From Lepidodermella squamata (Eukaryota; Gastrotricha), in contig JBLDXI010000074.1 in the NCBI GenBank assembly GCA_047495785.1, forward strand, positions 62,001 to 126,000: DNA of 64,000 nt. Reading direction: 5' to 3'. Below, in pieces: positions 34,343 through 46,300 of this stretch. How positions within the stretch are numbered: position 1 is the first letter of the stretch; each line of letters begins with the position of its first letter. Under the pieces are notes generated by a model. The model searched no databases, was not told where the DNA came from, and saw nothing but the letters and a program-made list of their open reading frames with translations. A program made the position numbers and the translations under genes.

Positions 34343-36899
34343 CGCAGTTGGCGGACTCTGATCACGACTTGTGTAATATCGCTTAAAACAAGTCATATAA
34401 TCTTTCTTTTTCGTAAACGCAGAAACAGAATCAAAACTCGTAACAGCGTACCACAACTATATCATTAGTGGACGCCTATATCTGGATGATTTTAAAAAGC
34501 TATAAATAGTAAAGAAAATATGAAAAACATGAATAGCAAACATTCACCAACATATAATTTCGAGTTAGGAGGACCCACATTTTTCCTAGAAGCCCTACAT
34601 TCAATTGTGAAAACGCGTTTTCGTTCAATTTACAGGATTAAGACACTTCTAATTATCGAAAACTGTGAGAAAGTGTCATTTCGTATGAAACTCTGCTCTT
34701 TTTAGGAATTTAACCAAATTTCGAGGCTATAAATGCCAAAATACCTAAGAATCCTAAGGAGGTTCTAATGGCGAAAATTAACTTAAAGCATAGCTAAAAC
34801 AAGTAGAAATGAAAAGAAAGCGCGCTTTTTAATGAGAAAACCAGTAATACCTGGGCAAGTAATTCAGCAAAAAACGAATGTTCTGAATTAATTTAACGAA
34901 GCCCGACTTTGTTTGACGTCATTAGCAATTACTTTAAAATAGAATTAGTTTTTCTTATAGAGGACGTTCTGATTAATAAAACGAACTCAAAGCGCCAAAG
35001 CGAAACGAGACAATAGGGAAAAAGTGAAATCCGGATCGAAATTCAATATTATATGGATCTACCGTATCTCCCTATGTAAACCTCGCCCGATAAATTGATT
35101 AGTCCTTTACCTAAATTTCCGGTTCATAGTTTACCAATATTTTCTTGTTTACCGAAAACAGGAAATTTATTCAAAGGTAATAGCATCATCTCGATAGATT
35201 GAAAAAAACTATCTACGAATAACGAAAAATCTTACTGCGGAAGATTTACGGATAAAACGGTAAATTATTCGGAATAGAAAAAAATCTGACGAAAAAATTA
35301 AGGCGGCGTTAGGGACGCTATAATCGCGTGTATGACGCCAGGTAAGTTAATAAACCTAAATTAAACTAAGCTGAAAAATTAGGTCACGCTGTTAAAATTA
35401 GCATGTAAAAATGTGTTAAAGTTTGGTGCTGGGGGGCTATGACTAGAAGCGACCAAGTCCCCCACTCACGAGAGGGGCGATGATAAAATTGAGTGAAATT
35501 TCGCGAAAAGGTCATCGCTGCGAAAGCCACCTCGCGGGTAAATACGGCCGCATATGAGGCGAAACTATTTATAGCTTTGACACGTCTATGTGACAAGTTA
35601 AGTTGGCCCATCATCATCATTATGGTCATAATTGCCCGCTCAATCGCGCTGTACACACGAGAGAAGTGCTCAAACACGTGGTGGTGGTGTGGGTATAGTT
35701 ATACACTATATGCGCCTTGTGTAATAATAAGACGAAAAACAAGCGCAATCATTGGTCGGCAAACTTTGACGCTCACAGAATGTTAAACGGATACATTATA
35801 TTATACGCGAAATATACGCGCAAATATGCAAACACAGCAAACAGAGGCCACGAGACGATAGTGATGATGATGATGATGAGCGAGATAATAGCCGGGGCGG
35901 GTAATTAGCTTCTTCCTTTCTCACCGCCCCGCCCTCTCAGGAATTTCTCGAGCGCTGTAAGAAATCGCCGTAAATTTCGTGACTAAACGTTTTAGGCGTA
36001 TAAACGTGCCACTACAATCACGCCCCATTAGCGCGAGTAAATATATTATAAAGTGAAATTAAATAACAGGTGGTAAAACTGTGCGGTAAATTAAGAACGG
36101 CGCGACACGTGACGCGTTGACCTCGAAAAGGCGGCTGTGAATTCTTGAGAAAGGCGGCGTCGGAAACGCGCCAACAACTTGAGTGAATTGTAGAGAACGC
36201 GTCCCTACATTTCCGAAATGTAAAACTTGAGTTGTCGCTTTTGTTTATTACTAGCGTTAGTTAGTTGGTCGTGTGTTGTTGTTTTTCGGGATCGTGAGAC
36301 AAAAAATCGATTGATCGGATGTTTGCGGGCTAAAACCCGCCCAGGTTCGGGATCCATCGCGCAAACAAGGTAGGCTGGTTAGGTAGGCGGTTTTTAAGAG
36401 CACCCACTTGGCTAATATATTATGTTGTTCGTGTTGTTGGTTGTGGTGGTGGTGGTGGAAAATTATAACACACAAGGGCGTGTTGTTTGTATCGTGAGCT
36501 GCTTCTTCCCACCTCGATATTACTAGGCCGAGGAGCAGCGAAATAAATGCATGAATAAAATATAGAGATTGTTTCTTCTGCAGCCACACAGCACATTTTG
36601 TCAACAGCCACCACAGCGATGCTATTATTATTATTATTATATTTTCAAGGCACCGCGACAACAAAGCGATCACCAACGAATGCGTCAGAGGGCGCTAAAT
36701 ATATACCTATACCTACCTAGCAGTGGCTATATAACAAAGAATGTGAAAAATATACGCGAAAAACGTTTTACAGCTCAAATAAACAAAAAATCGATGCAAA
36801 ACGCGCCAAACACCTCAATTAAAAGTTTGATAACACATCAGAAATTCAAATATTATTATTGTTCTTAGACCCAAATAACAAAGCGATTTCCTCTCTTCC
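34343..36899. other. Region between the multidomain gene and the last seen exon of the CAP gene
   Basis: It should contain the promoter of the multidomain gene and the unresolved 3' end of the CAP gene. Open frames at 35384-35786 and 36257-36868 on both strands lack signal, domain or splice support. Short runs of (gat)n at 35861 and (tat)n at 36620 are present. The minus-strand AATAAA at 36249-36244 could end the CAP transcript. Confidence 0.4.
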
Positions 36900-36903
36900 T
36901 TAC

Positions 36904-39900
36904 CTGAAGTAGGGCTTGTCGTCGGAACGTAGAAAATGCGAGGCGGCGGCGTGCTGTGCAGCGCCTCGGCCGTCGTCATCTTCATCAGCGGCCGGGCTTG
37001 TTTGACAACGGGCGCTGGGCGCGTCGCGGACATAGATTCGCGCACGCGGAACAGCGGGAAGCCGGCGTTCGGTAGGACTTGCTCGAAATTCGTGTGGAAG
37101 TCGTCGTTGCGGATGGAACTGTCGCAGTAGCCGCAAGTCACGCGGCACTCGCGCTCCATGTGCCGCCACTCGGGCGCGTCCCATCGACATGCACCCTAAA
37201 ATTAATAAAATGAACAAAAATCAATCAAAATCAATCAAGGAAAAACAAAGTGGTAGGGCATTGCCACTCTATTCCATTTTTAATTACGCATAAACATTAT
37301 CGAAAATTGAGCTATATAAGGACCGATCAAAAGATTTAAGAAATAATGCTGTATTTACATTTTTTTATTAAAATTCGCTGAACATTAAACTGCGCGAATT
37401 TCAGCCAATTATTGGCAATTATTAGGTACGCTAAAAAAAGTCCTTGCAGAGTAACGACGCTGGAAAGCGGGAATAAGAACCAACCTGAACTACCAACCTG
37501 AACGAGAAAAGCCAGTTGGGCCACAGTGCTTTGGGTGTTTTGAATACGGACACATGCGATATCAATGACCAAACGGTTCTATAGATAGATCTCGCGGTTC
37601 TACGATATTTGCGCCAAACGACAACTGAACAAAATTTTATTTTAATAATAATCATTTATTATAGCTGCGTCTCCGCTAGATAATCGGCCAGAATCCCCTT
37701 CACGTTGGACCTTTCTCAACGGCCGCAAGAATTAGCGAATCCATGATCGGAGCCAAGGCTCTTCAACGCGGCCTCTTCAGCTGCCCGCCGGCTGTGATTT
37801 TTGAGGTGGTCTATTCGCAGCGAAACCACCCGCTGCGAGTTCACGAAGGCATGAGATTTCACCATGTTCGGCGGGCGTAGAATGGTTTGTAGGAATGGCG
37901 GGGCGTCGAAAAAAATAGCTGCAATTGCCGCATCCTGACTGAACCACGCGCGCCCTACCAACCGATGCCGGGTCAACAAGGCCAGACACATCAACATGCC
38001 CGATCCGATCCAAAGGGCTCAGGCAGTTAGGCATGGAATGCGTTAGCGAGCGAGGCGCTTAACTCTGGACCCAACTAATTTCATTATATCAGCGTCAACC
38101 GAAAACTCGCCGCTCGAAATTCAAGATTGCCGTCTGAGGCAACGCTCCAACGCTGTTTCCTTTGCGACTCAGCCATCACAGTCGACCTCGCCGGTTGCCT
38201 CTGACAACACCTTGTACGACTCGGGGCAAGAGACCCAAGCAGGTTTATGATCCAGGGCAGCCGCCGCTTCGTCAAACGACTACAACGCTATCGCCACTGG
38301 GGTGTAAACGGAACGTTCGCCAGCTCTCCTGTAGGTTTCCCCTAGCTAGTCACGATTCATGCGTACGTTGAATCTTACGTTGAATCTTCTAGAAAAGTGC
38401 TTGAAAACTTCAGTTCCAGATTCATATCCCCTCCTATGGCTCCTCTCAAATATAATCAGAGGCTGCTCAAGTTTGACCTGCTGTACTTTAATCAAATGTG
38501 GCTAACTCGTGATCTAGCGATGGCTTTTGAAATAATCAATAAATAGTCGCATTCGACAGTTTCTTTCTCAAACCCATAGAGAATAGGTCTGCAAAATGCG
38601 CTTTCAAGAGATGACGAAGAAACTTTGTTGCTAACCATTGCCACCTTTATGGATTGGCATCGGCTTATCAGCTGCCAAGAACTGCTGGCCATGGCAAGCC
38701 GAATGGCTGATCGAGAGTTGGGATTGGAGTGGTATCGGGGCCTGTTACACCGCTACCCTGAGGAGGGTCAACGAGTTCCGTCGAGTAAGAACTACCACCG
38801 AAAAAACTCCAACGACGAAGATCAAAAAGTTTTAGAGGTAACTCTATTCTCTATGATCAAACCTTATCTTCCTTCTACTCGGTAACAAACTGTTCCTCAA
38901 CATTCATCTTGTCCTGGATGCTTCAGCTTTGTTAGAACGGCCAAATTGTGGAACCTACTGCCCGCCTCTATCAATAGTCTTACATCGCTCAATCTACTTG
39001 CCAATTCGCGTAAACAATTGATATTGAAAAATGGCCAGCCATTGCAAAACTAAATGAAATTTATGCTAGCTGTATTTCAGCCTTGAGAGCCAATTTTCAA
39101 TCTTCGATCTAAAAGTCAGTGATTTTTCTGATATCAGAAGCCTGGCAAGCCGAAATCGTAAAGAATCGGTACAACTTAGAGCCGGGACGCTTTTATATTG
39201 ACTCTACTCGACATGAAACCTTGAAATTTCCAGTAAGTTAAGTTTTTCGCCTAAGGATGAGTATGGATCCTTCAACACGTTTATACTCACATTAAATGCC
39301 ACTTATCAATAAAAAAATGTTAACAAAAAATTACCTGTTCTTGAAAAGCGGCACAGTCAGGCCTGATGTCGGAACACGGCGCGCTACAACGAGCGCCGCT
39401 CCATCCGGTGTGACACGTGCAGGAGCATGTCTCCTGATCGAAATCGCCGTGAGCGCATGTACTCGCATCAAGCTCGCACGCTAGCGTTAGAAAAAATAAT
39501 AAAAAATAAAAAAAGTTGGTAACGATGAGGACATTCTTTTTATCCTGGGCCTACATCATGGATTTTGGAATTCGAAACTTCGCGAGGTTTTCATCTCCTC
39601 TTCCTAATTGCTCGCAATTTTAAGCTGGAAAATGTTATATTAGTGGAAACTCTGAAATAAGCCCCTCCGAGATGTAACGCAATCAAAATTTTCCGATTGC
39701 TTGTAAAAAATTGTTCTCTTAGTTTCCCGAACATATTTGTCTCATTTTTCTGCTACATCCTATAATTTTCAAAAATAAAACATGCAGTCGCTTTTTGATG
39801 AGCAAATTTTAATAAAGGCTCAATCTCATATTTAATATTTAATATTTATGACAGAATTGCTTTGAAAAGCTAATTTTGATAACTTACCACACTGAGACTG

Positions 39901-40590
39901 TGTTTGCTCACAAGCTCGTTGACTCGCGCAGAGGCTTTTCGCCATACAAAAGCCCAGACCGGCTGAACACCTCGAACAAGGCGTGCCATCGATATACGGC
40001 AACGCGGCAATTCGCCGCGGCGCACCGTCAGCGAAATAACAAACCAGCCGGCCGTCATCGCAAACATCGCTATGCGAACAGCCGACAAACGCCGATTCAG
40101 CCCAAACCAGCTGAAGAAAGTTTTTACACGACAAGTCAACACAGTCCCAAGTTATGTTGAAGTGATACTGCTTCCTCTCGATCAGCCATTTATTGAGCAG
40201 GGTCGACATATTCACGACCTGGCCTACGCCCAGAGCGACTACATAGCCGATTAACGGGTAGGGCTTGAAAGGTATCGTTTTGCTGAGGGCTAACATTTGC
40301 TCAGAACCACAGCGGGTTATGCTATTTTGCAACCGAGATTGCGCTTCTAATCGATCGTCCCATTCCTATAGCGAAAAATCGGGCTGAAATAAAATGAAAA
40401 TTGTCCGCGCAGTTCGACAAACCAAAACCCGCATATTCGCACTGGGCGGGAATTCTGAGAAATCACCGATCGCAACTCTGCGGCGCAGGTTGTTGATAAC
40501 ATTGAGAATAGTTTGTTTTTGCGGTTTCGATAAAACAGCCTCGGTAACAGGTAATAAAATCAGCAACAAAATAAACCGCCAACGAGTCAT
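36904..40590 (-). CDS. Secreted CAP (SCP/TAPS) protein with EGF-like and ShKT domains
   Basis: Exons 40590-40423, 40365-39888, 39480-39335 and 37195-36904 join in phase. A signal peptide starts at MTRWRFILLLILLPVTEAVL. The CAP domain follows: TILNVINNLRRR, then ANMRVL joined by a 57-bp intron to EWDDRLEAQSRLQNS, and later LSCKNFLQLVWAESAFVGC, close to the family's HYTQ-V-W region but with LQLVWAES instead of HYTQ. A Cys-rich hinge, an EGF-like module (CTCHTGWSGARC) and a ShKT module (CRWDAPEW to VTCGYC) complete it. CAP proteins are extracellular; many act in defence, venom, sperm-egg or host interaction, and CAP plus ShKT occurs in several invertebrate phyla. The 3' end is open: exon 4 either runs to a stop at 36815 or splices at GTAAGG into an exon I did not find. 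Intron 3 holds retroelement debris. It lies 182 bp downstream of TEN1. Confidence 0.85.
38100..39045 (+). mobile_element. Dead non-LTR retrotransposon 3' fragment (CR1/Jockey-like ORF2 tail)
   Basis: Plus-strand reading shows decayed pieces of the region after the reverse transcriptase: RRFVKRLQRYRHWG near 38260, then LKYNQRLLKFDLLYFNQMWL (about 38440-38500), and finally FSFVRTAKLWNLLPASINSL (about 38925-38985), which matches the typical C-terminal F-x-x-RT-x-x-LWN-x-LP motif of these elements. Stops and frameshifts separate the pieces. It lies within intron 3 of the CAP gene. Confidence 0.7.
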
Positions 40591-40668
40591 TCTTTTTGTA
40601 ACAACAACAACATGACCTTGAAAATTTAAGAAAAATTTCAAAAAAGAGACAAGAATTTTAATTAGGCT

Positions 40669-40674
40669 TTTATT
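40669..40674 (-). terminator. Poly(A) signal between TEN1 and the CAP gene
   Basis: AATAAA on the minus strand, about 100 nt after the TEN1 stop and 78 nt before the CAP start, followed by a pyrimidine-rich tract and a TTTTCAAG acceptor-like site. This arrangement is typical of intercistronic regions of trans-spliced operons, but could also be two ordinary close genes. Confidence 0.5.
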
Positions 40675-40772
40675 GCTTTCGTATATCCGATAATGAGCGG
40701 CTATAAGGCGTGCATAATAACACATCCGCGTTAATAAAAACACGTGTAGAAACAATTAGGGCTACATAGGTA

Positions 40773-41156
40773 TTACAGGCGAATGCTGTCGAGATACTTA
40801 CGCATACGCGCGACAGCCTGTTCGTATAGCGAAATATCAAGATCGGGTACGCTGCGCATAATTGTCGCGCTAATAGTATACGCGGCTAACGAAGTCGGCG
40901 ATGCACCGGAAGTCGACGCCACGTTTAATGCGCCTACTATTTGAACAAGTTCACCTGGCTGGGCGCGTTGATGGCCGACGACGCCGGACAAATCGACTCC
41001 AATCGTATGGCCACGATCCGACAAAGACGACATGCCGCGTTGCAGGACACCCGTCGTGCGTATTGTTTGCCCGAGTATCAGCTTTCCCGACTTAACAAAA
41101 TCGACGACTTCTGGTAGAAAGACTATAGTTGCGTAATTAGGCAGAGGTGCGTCCAT
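40773..41156 (-). CDS. TEN1: TEN1-like CST complex subunit
   Basis: A single-exon frame of 127 residues, close to the usual TEN1 length of about 123. The pattern fits the TEN1 OB-fold: a Pro-rich start, IRTTGVLQ in the first strands, a PGELVQIVGAL central strand and the C-terminal helix DISLYEQAVARMRKYL, which aligns with the LLEQAIREQR region of the human protein. TEN1 with STN1 and CTC1 binds single-stranded telomeric DNA and promotes fill-in synthesis by polymerase alpha in the nucleus. The start is the ATG 27 nt after the MZT1 stop. The assignment is by eye; another small OB-fold protein is the alternative. Confidence 0.65.
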   Translation of the reverse strand: MDAPLPNYATIVFLPEVVDFVKSGKLILGQTIRTTGVLQRGMSSLSDRGHTIGVDLSGVVGHQRAQPGELVQIVGALNVASTSGASPTSLAAYTISATIMRSVPDLDISLYEQAVARMRKYLDSIRL

Positions 41157-41183
41157 ATTTGCGAAAATCTGTTCGGTAAATAA

Positions 41184-41483
41184 TTACGACGCTGGGGCGA
41201 AGCGGCGAGCAGCTGATCGAGAATTAGCCGGGCCGTTGCTTGAAAGGTCTCGAATAATCTCGGCAAGAGCTTCTGGGTCGACGCCGCGTTCGATCAACTG
41301 AACGCAAATGCTCAGAGTTTCGCGATCGAGCCCTGTTTGAAGAATCGATGATAATTCGAACAGCAGATCTAGCGCTTGGCGCCCAGCTAGACTGGCTGAT
41401 TGGCTGGACTGAGAAGGCGGGTTTGTTCCGAATGAACGAGGAGCACCGGTAGCTTGGTTTTCTTGGTCCAGCTCAGCAGGCAT
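41184..41483 (-). CDS. MZT1: Mitotic-spindle organizing protein 1 (MOZART1)
   Basis: A single-exon frame of 99 residues. After a Ser/Gln-rich N-terminus of about 30 residues, the core [20 protein letters not shown] followed by [20 protein letters not shown] is nearly the family consensus (ISRILNTGLD, ETLSICVRLCE, G-x-NPEAL). MZT1 binds the N-termini of gamma-tubulin complex proteins and is needed to recruit and activate the gamma-tubulin ring complex at centrosomes and spindle poles. It is the first of three close minus-strand genes; only 27 nt separate its stop from the TEN1 start. Confidence 0.95.
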   Translation of the reverse strand: MPAELDQENQATGAPRSFGTNPPSQSSQSASLAGRQALDLLFELSSILQTGLDRETLSICVQLIERGVDPEALAEIIRDLSSNGPANSRSAARRFAPAS

Positions 41484-43362
41484 ACGAGAAAATAACGTTT
41501 AAAATGGATCTAAGAAAAGAACAAATGGGGAAGATGATCGACATAAAGTAATATAGAGCGACAGTTAAAAATAATATGCTTGATAGCACGTTAAAGCGCT
41601 ATCAATTTTCTTGTCAATTTTAAACTTTCAGTCATAGAGAACAAATGGTATTTTCTCTATGCTTTCAGCATACGTTTGGTGTAAAATAAGTTTAAACCAA
41701 CCCATATATCAGCAAACAAGCTTCACTGCAATGAATAATAATTTAATTGCTTTAATACCATAGATTAGCTTTACTTTATAAATCCCCAAGATCAGTTCGT
41801 TTCTTGTAATGAAGAGAAAATTTACTCCAGTGTCGGCATCAGATATAATTCATACTTTCATGGATGTATCTGCTTGCTGACTGTGTGTGCTGCTTCCGGA
41901 CGCGAGATCATAGAGTGCACTCGATTTACCATGTAGCATGCATAAGATTAATCGCCATTGATGAGTAATATCGTTGCTGCTAGTAATATCGCATGCTAGT
42001 AATATCGACGAATTCACGTGAAAATTAATCAAGGTTATCCAACTATCGACGGTTTTATTCTAATTAGGCTATTCTACTTAATCGAATTGATGAGTTGTGG
42101 ATCAACAAAACCATCAACCAAGCCGATTGGAGAGAGAATCTATCCAACATAATTATCACAAATTGAATGCTGAATGTGCTGAAGATTACAGAATTAGTTT
42201 TATTTCTAAAGAATCTGGAGACTGTTTCCAATAGGCCTCTAATGAATGAAACAACTACTAGCTGGCCCTACCTTCACAACATCTACACAGGTAAAATGTT
42301 GGAAGCTAGAAGTGAGACGGTTGGTAGAGTTACGTGATAAGAGGTAAGAGTAATTCACTCCGGAGAGATTAGCAGCCGCGCTCCGAACTCAGTGGCGGGA
42401 AAGTTAAATGATATTGACGACCGTCCAACAGCCACCGACCCTAGAGGAGGCGGGACATGTCTGTATTCAGTATTTAGTTCAGTAAATAGTTTGTATTCAC
42501 TATTCAGTGCCCGCGACGGATAAATTATTGTCGATGGCTTCGATCATCCTCGATCATCGTCTTTTAAACCCACCTCGTTTGACGTTATAAAGGCTTGAGA
42601 GAATGGATTGTTCAACGATAAGAAGTTTGACTTTACAGTTAGTAAGCATTCTCCAAGCAAACCGCTAGCATCGCATAAATATCACCTGTCAATCACCCAA
42701 TAAAACTTATAGTTCGAATGCCTGATTGTAATCATTATCAGACCATTAAGCCTAATGACGGCCTAACTATCAGTCAACTAACTGTCAAATTTAGTAAGCG
42801 AGATGCATTATCGGTTGTTAACTCGCAAGTCAAAGTCCCGAATTGCCCACCCTTTAGCGCCCTACCCTTATGCCTAGGGAACCCGGGACCCTTTTGCGAG
42901 AAAAACTTTCGTCACGGAAGCTTCAGCTAATGTTTCGCGCCATGATTTAAAAAAGGACTTTCAACAACAATTACTATTAATCATTACACTTAAATAACAT
43001 AAGTATTTTAATTCAAAAATTGAATATAAAATTTTAAGTAGCAACGTTTTCCCTCGTTGCTATGCCCTGTCCTCACGCAAATCTCGCCGGCGTCATACAG
43101 GCCAACCAAGCATCGGCAAGCGGACCCAGGCCACTTACTGCTGAAGTATGAAATCGTCAATATAAAACTCCGAAGATTGGATGGAAAGCTTATGTGTGTT
43201 AGATTTTACTTACAATGTGAGAGAAAGACACTCCACATTTTGTTTTGACCAGCATTTCTTCTCGTGTTTCTTATCCGACTCACCGAATCTTTTCCAAATG
43301 CATTCAAATTTCACCTTATTGTTTAACAATTTGAATTTTACAACGGCTAGGTATATTATTAA
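41484..43362. other. Bidirectional intergenic region between MZT1 (minus) and HYDIN (plus)
   Basis: About 1.9 kb separate the two divergent starts. I see no gene. Plus-strand open frames at 42718-42930 and 43057-43465 have no domain or signal. An acceptor-like cggctag lies just before the HYDIN start codon and could take a spliced leader or an untranslated first exon. Confidence 0.45.
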
Positions 43363-46300
43363 ATGGCTTCGGCTATATCGAAGCCTCCCGATTTGGCAGC
43401 AGAGCCTAGCTCTCTGCAGAAAACTTGGCTGTTGGATCCCAATATTGGATTCAAAAGCAAAGTAGCTGTTCCTAAAAATCCCAAACTTCTGAAAGGCGAA
43501 GCTGCTAAAGTTCAGCCCAAAACCTCTCCTTCAGCTTTCATGTACAAGATGTCGTTAGATACAAGGCAAATTCTTGACGAAACTCACGAGATGCGAGTTC
43601 CTAAGAAAACGAAACTCCTTGATATGGGCGATACCAGCTATCAGCGCTTTTCGATCGTTAACGTTGACGAGTGCATGTTTCAGCCCTTTCCTTCCGAAAT
43701 CTACTTTCAGAAATACAAACCTTTTGAGACTTACGAGATCCCTCTCCTATTTCGCAACAACGATTCTGTTCCTCGTCTGATCAAAGTTACACAGAAAGAT
43801 TCGCCTTATTTCAAGATCATCAGTCCTCACGATGTTGGTCATAAAGTAGGCGCAGGTTTGGCCACTATCTTCCGTGTTCAGTTCATTCCAGAAGATACCA
43901 AAGACTACGTCCACGAAGTGCAGTGCATAACCGAGCGCGAAGAGTTTGTCATACCGATAAAGTGCATCGGAGCAAGGGCGATTCTTGACTTCCCGGATGA
44001 AGTTAACTTTGGTTCGGTGCCTGTGAAGCATATTACCAGTAAGACGCTCTATGTTCGTAATATTGGAACTTGCGATGGCAAATTTCAACTGACGTGCGAT
44101 GGCCCGTTCAAAATTGACCCATGGGAGGGCGTTGTTTGCGTGAACGAGGCTATCCAAATCACCGTTTATTTCCGCCCTCAGACTTCGGGTTTTCACGGTG
44201 CAGACATGAAGCTTCATTTAGACACAGGCGATGACATATACATCAAGATGTCTGGAACTGCAAATGATGCAAATGTTCGTCTTGACAAGAATCAAGTCAA
44301 AATCGACAAGACTTACATCTCGCTCGCCAATCAGCGAACTGTCACAATTTGCAATAGCAGTGATTTCGTCGCCAAGTTTAAATGGACAAATTTATCTACT
44401 GAAATGGAGGAGGAGCTAGAGCGCCAAAAGCGGCGATTGGCTCTTGCTGTTGAAGAACAGCGCGACTCTGAGCGTGCCATTCAACAAGCTGATATAACTG
44501 CTAGGGACGAGTTATCTATTGTCAAGCAGCTATACAAGAATAAGCAGCGACAGTTGAATGATGACCGCTTCCTTTTCTCAGACGACGTGATTCAGATCTC
44601 GCCGCTTGAAGGCGAAGTTTGGCCGAATAGTACATGCGATGTCGCTGTGTTATTCAAGCCTTTCTCAGCTCAAAATTACTCTCGAACTGCTTATCTCGAC
44701 ATAACAGGTCGCGAAAGTAGGATTCCTCTTAAAATTCAAGGCGAAGGCATTGGGCCCAAAGTTCAGTACAGCTTTGATGTATTAGACCTCGGTCACGTTT
44801 TCGTTGCCTCAACGCATACTTATGAGGTAATTCTAACAAACCGAGGTGACATTGATGCGATGTATTCGATAAAACAATCAAACACGGCATTTGGTCGATG
44901 TTTCTCATTCAATCCTACCGAGGGAATAATCACGGCCAATAATGACTCATCATATCAGGCCATCGAAATAACTTTCGCTCCACCTCTCGGTCTACTCGGA
45001 AGTTTCGAGGAGGAATTTGAAACTGTGATAGATGGCCTACCGCAAACTATGAAATTGCGATTCCGAGGTTCAGTTATCGGCCCAACTTGTGGCTTCAATG
45101 TGAATGAGCTGGCTTTCGGACGCATTCCTTACGGTTTCGTGCAAACTCGAAACTGTGTCTTGCAGAATACCTCTCTTGTACCAATGACGTTTCACCTGAG
45201 AATGCTAGCTGATGGCAATGTCGACGTTTTCAGCACAGCTACTGAAATCATGAGCGCTGAGATTACTAATCCGAAAGAATTCAGGATCACTCCAGAAAGC
45301 GGGGTTCTAGAGCCTGAATCCTCTGTCGAAATCAAAGTTGAAGTGCTTTCGCTTTCAAAGCACGACCGTCGCTATACAACTGCGCTAGTCGTTGACGTTG
45401 ATGGCGTTGGAAGTGAAGTTCTGAACCTGCCAGTTTCTGGAGTTTGCATTGTCCCGCAGTTGACAGTTCGCAACGCAGTTATCCACGCGGGTCGATGCTT
45501 TTTGGAACACCCTTACTCCGTCAATCTTATGCTGTACAACGAGTCCGATTTGCCATGCAGATTTCAGCTGCTTCAACAGCCTATGAATTCGAATTCACCG
45601 ATTTCCTTCCAAACTCCGACCCCGAACGGCTTGGTCGATGGGTTAACCGACGTTCAAGTTCCTGTTGTGATGAGGGCGAGACAGTTGGGTGATGTCTCCT
45701 CGGTTTTGTACGTGATGGTCGTCGGAAATCGCGACCCGCCCTCAGCTGTTCACATCGAATGCTGCGGCCAGGGCCCGGTGGTTAACATCCATCTGCCTAA
45801 TCCTGAGCTGAACTACGGCAAACTTCCAGTTTTGAAAGATTGCCCGAAAATTATTCAATTATCGAACGAATCGCCGATTCCCGCGAAATTTCGGGCTTAT
45901 CTTCAAAAGGCTGACACATCACAATGGCGAGTTGATACGGGCGAATCGGGAGAAATTCCGCCTGAATCGTTTTACAATCTAAACTTGGTCGCGAATTTGA
46001 ACGATACTGTCAAATTTCAAGACCGGCTTGTCGTTGAAGTTACCCATAGCCAAACTCACACGGTTAATCTAGCCGCGACCGGGGTTGGTACCACAATTGT
46101 TTTCGAGCCGAAAATCGCGCCAACTTTCCACGCTGGTTCAGTTTTCTGTAAACGAATGATTGAATGGCAATTTACGGCAACGAATCGCGGTCGTAGAATT
46201 CACGATTTGAGGCTGAAAAATATCTCCCACGCCCCGAGTCAATACTCAAAAACGCAGTCGAAAGACAGCGAAATTCTCGAGCAAAACGCGATTTTCCGCA

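Noticed and set aside
36257-36868. Overlapping open frames on both strands, one of 139 codons, as a CAP-gene last exon
   Set aside because: Low-complexity content (ata/tat and cac runs), no domain match and no acceptor that continues the phase convincingly.
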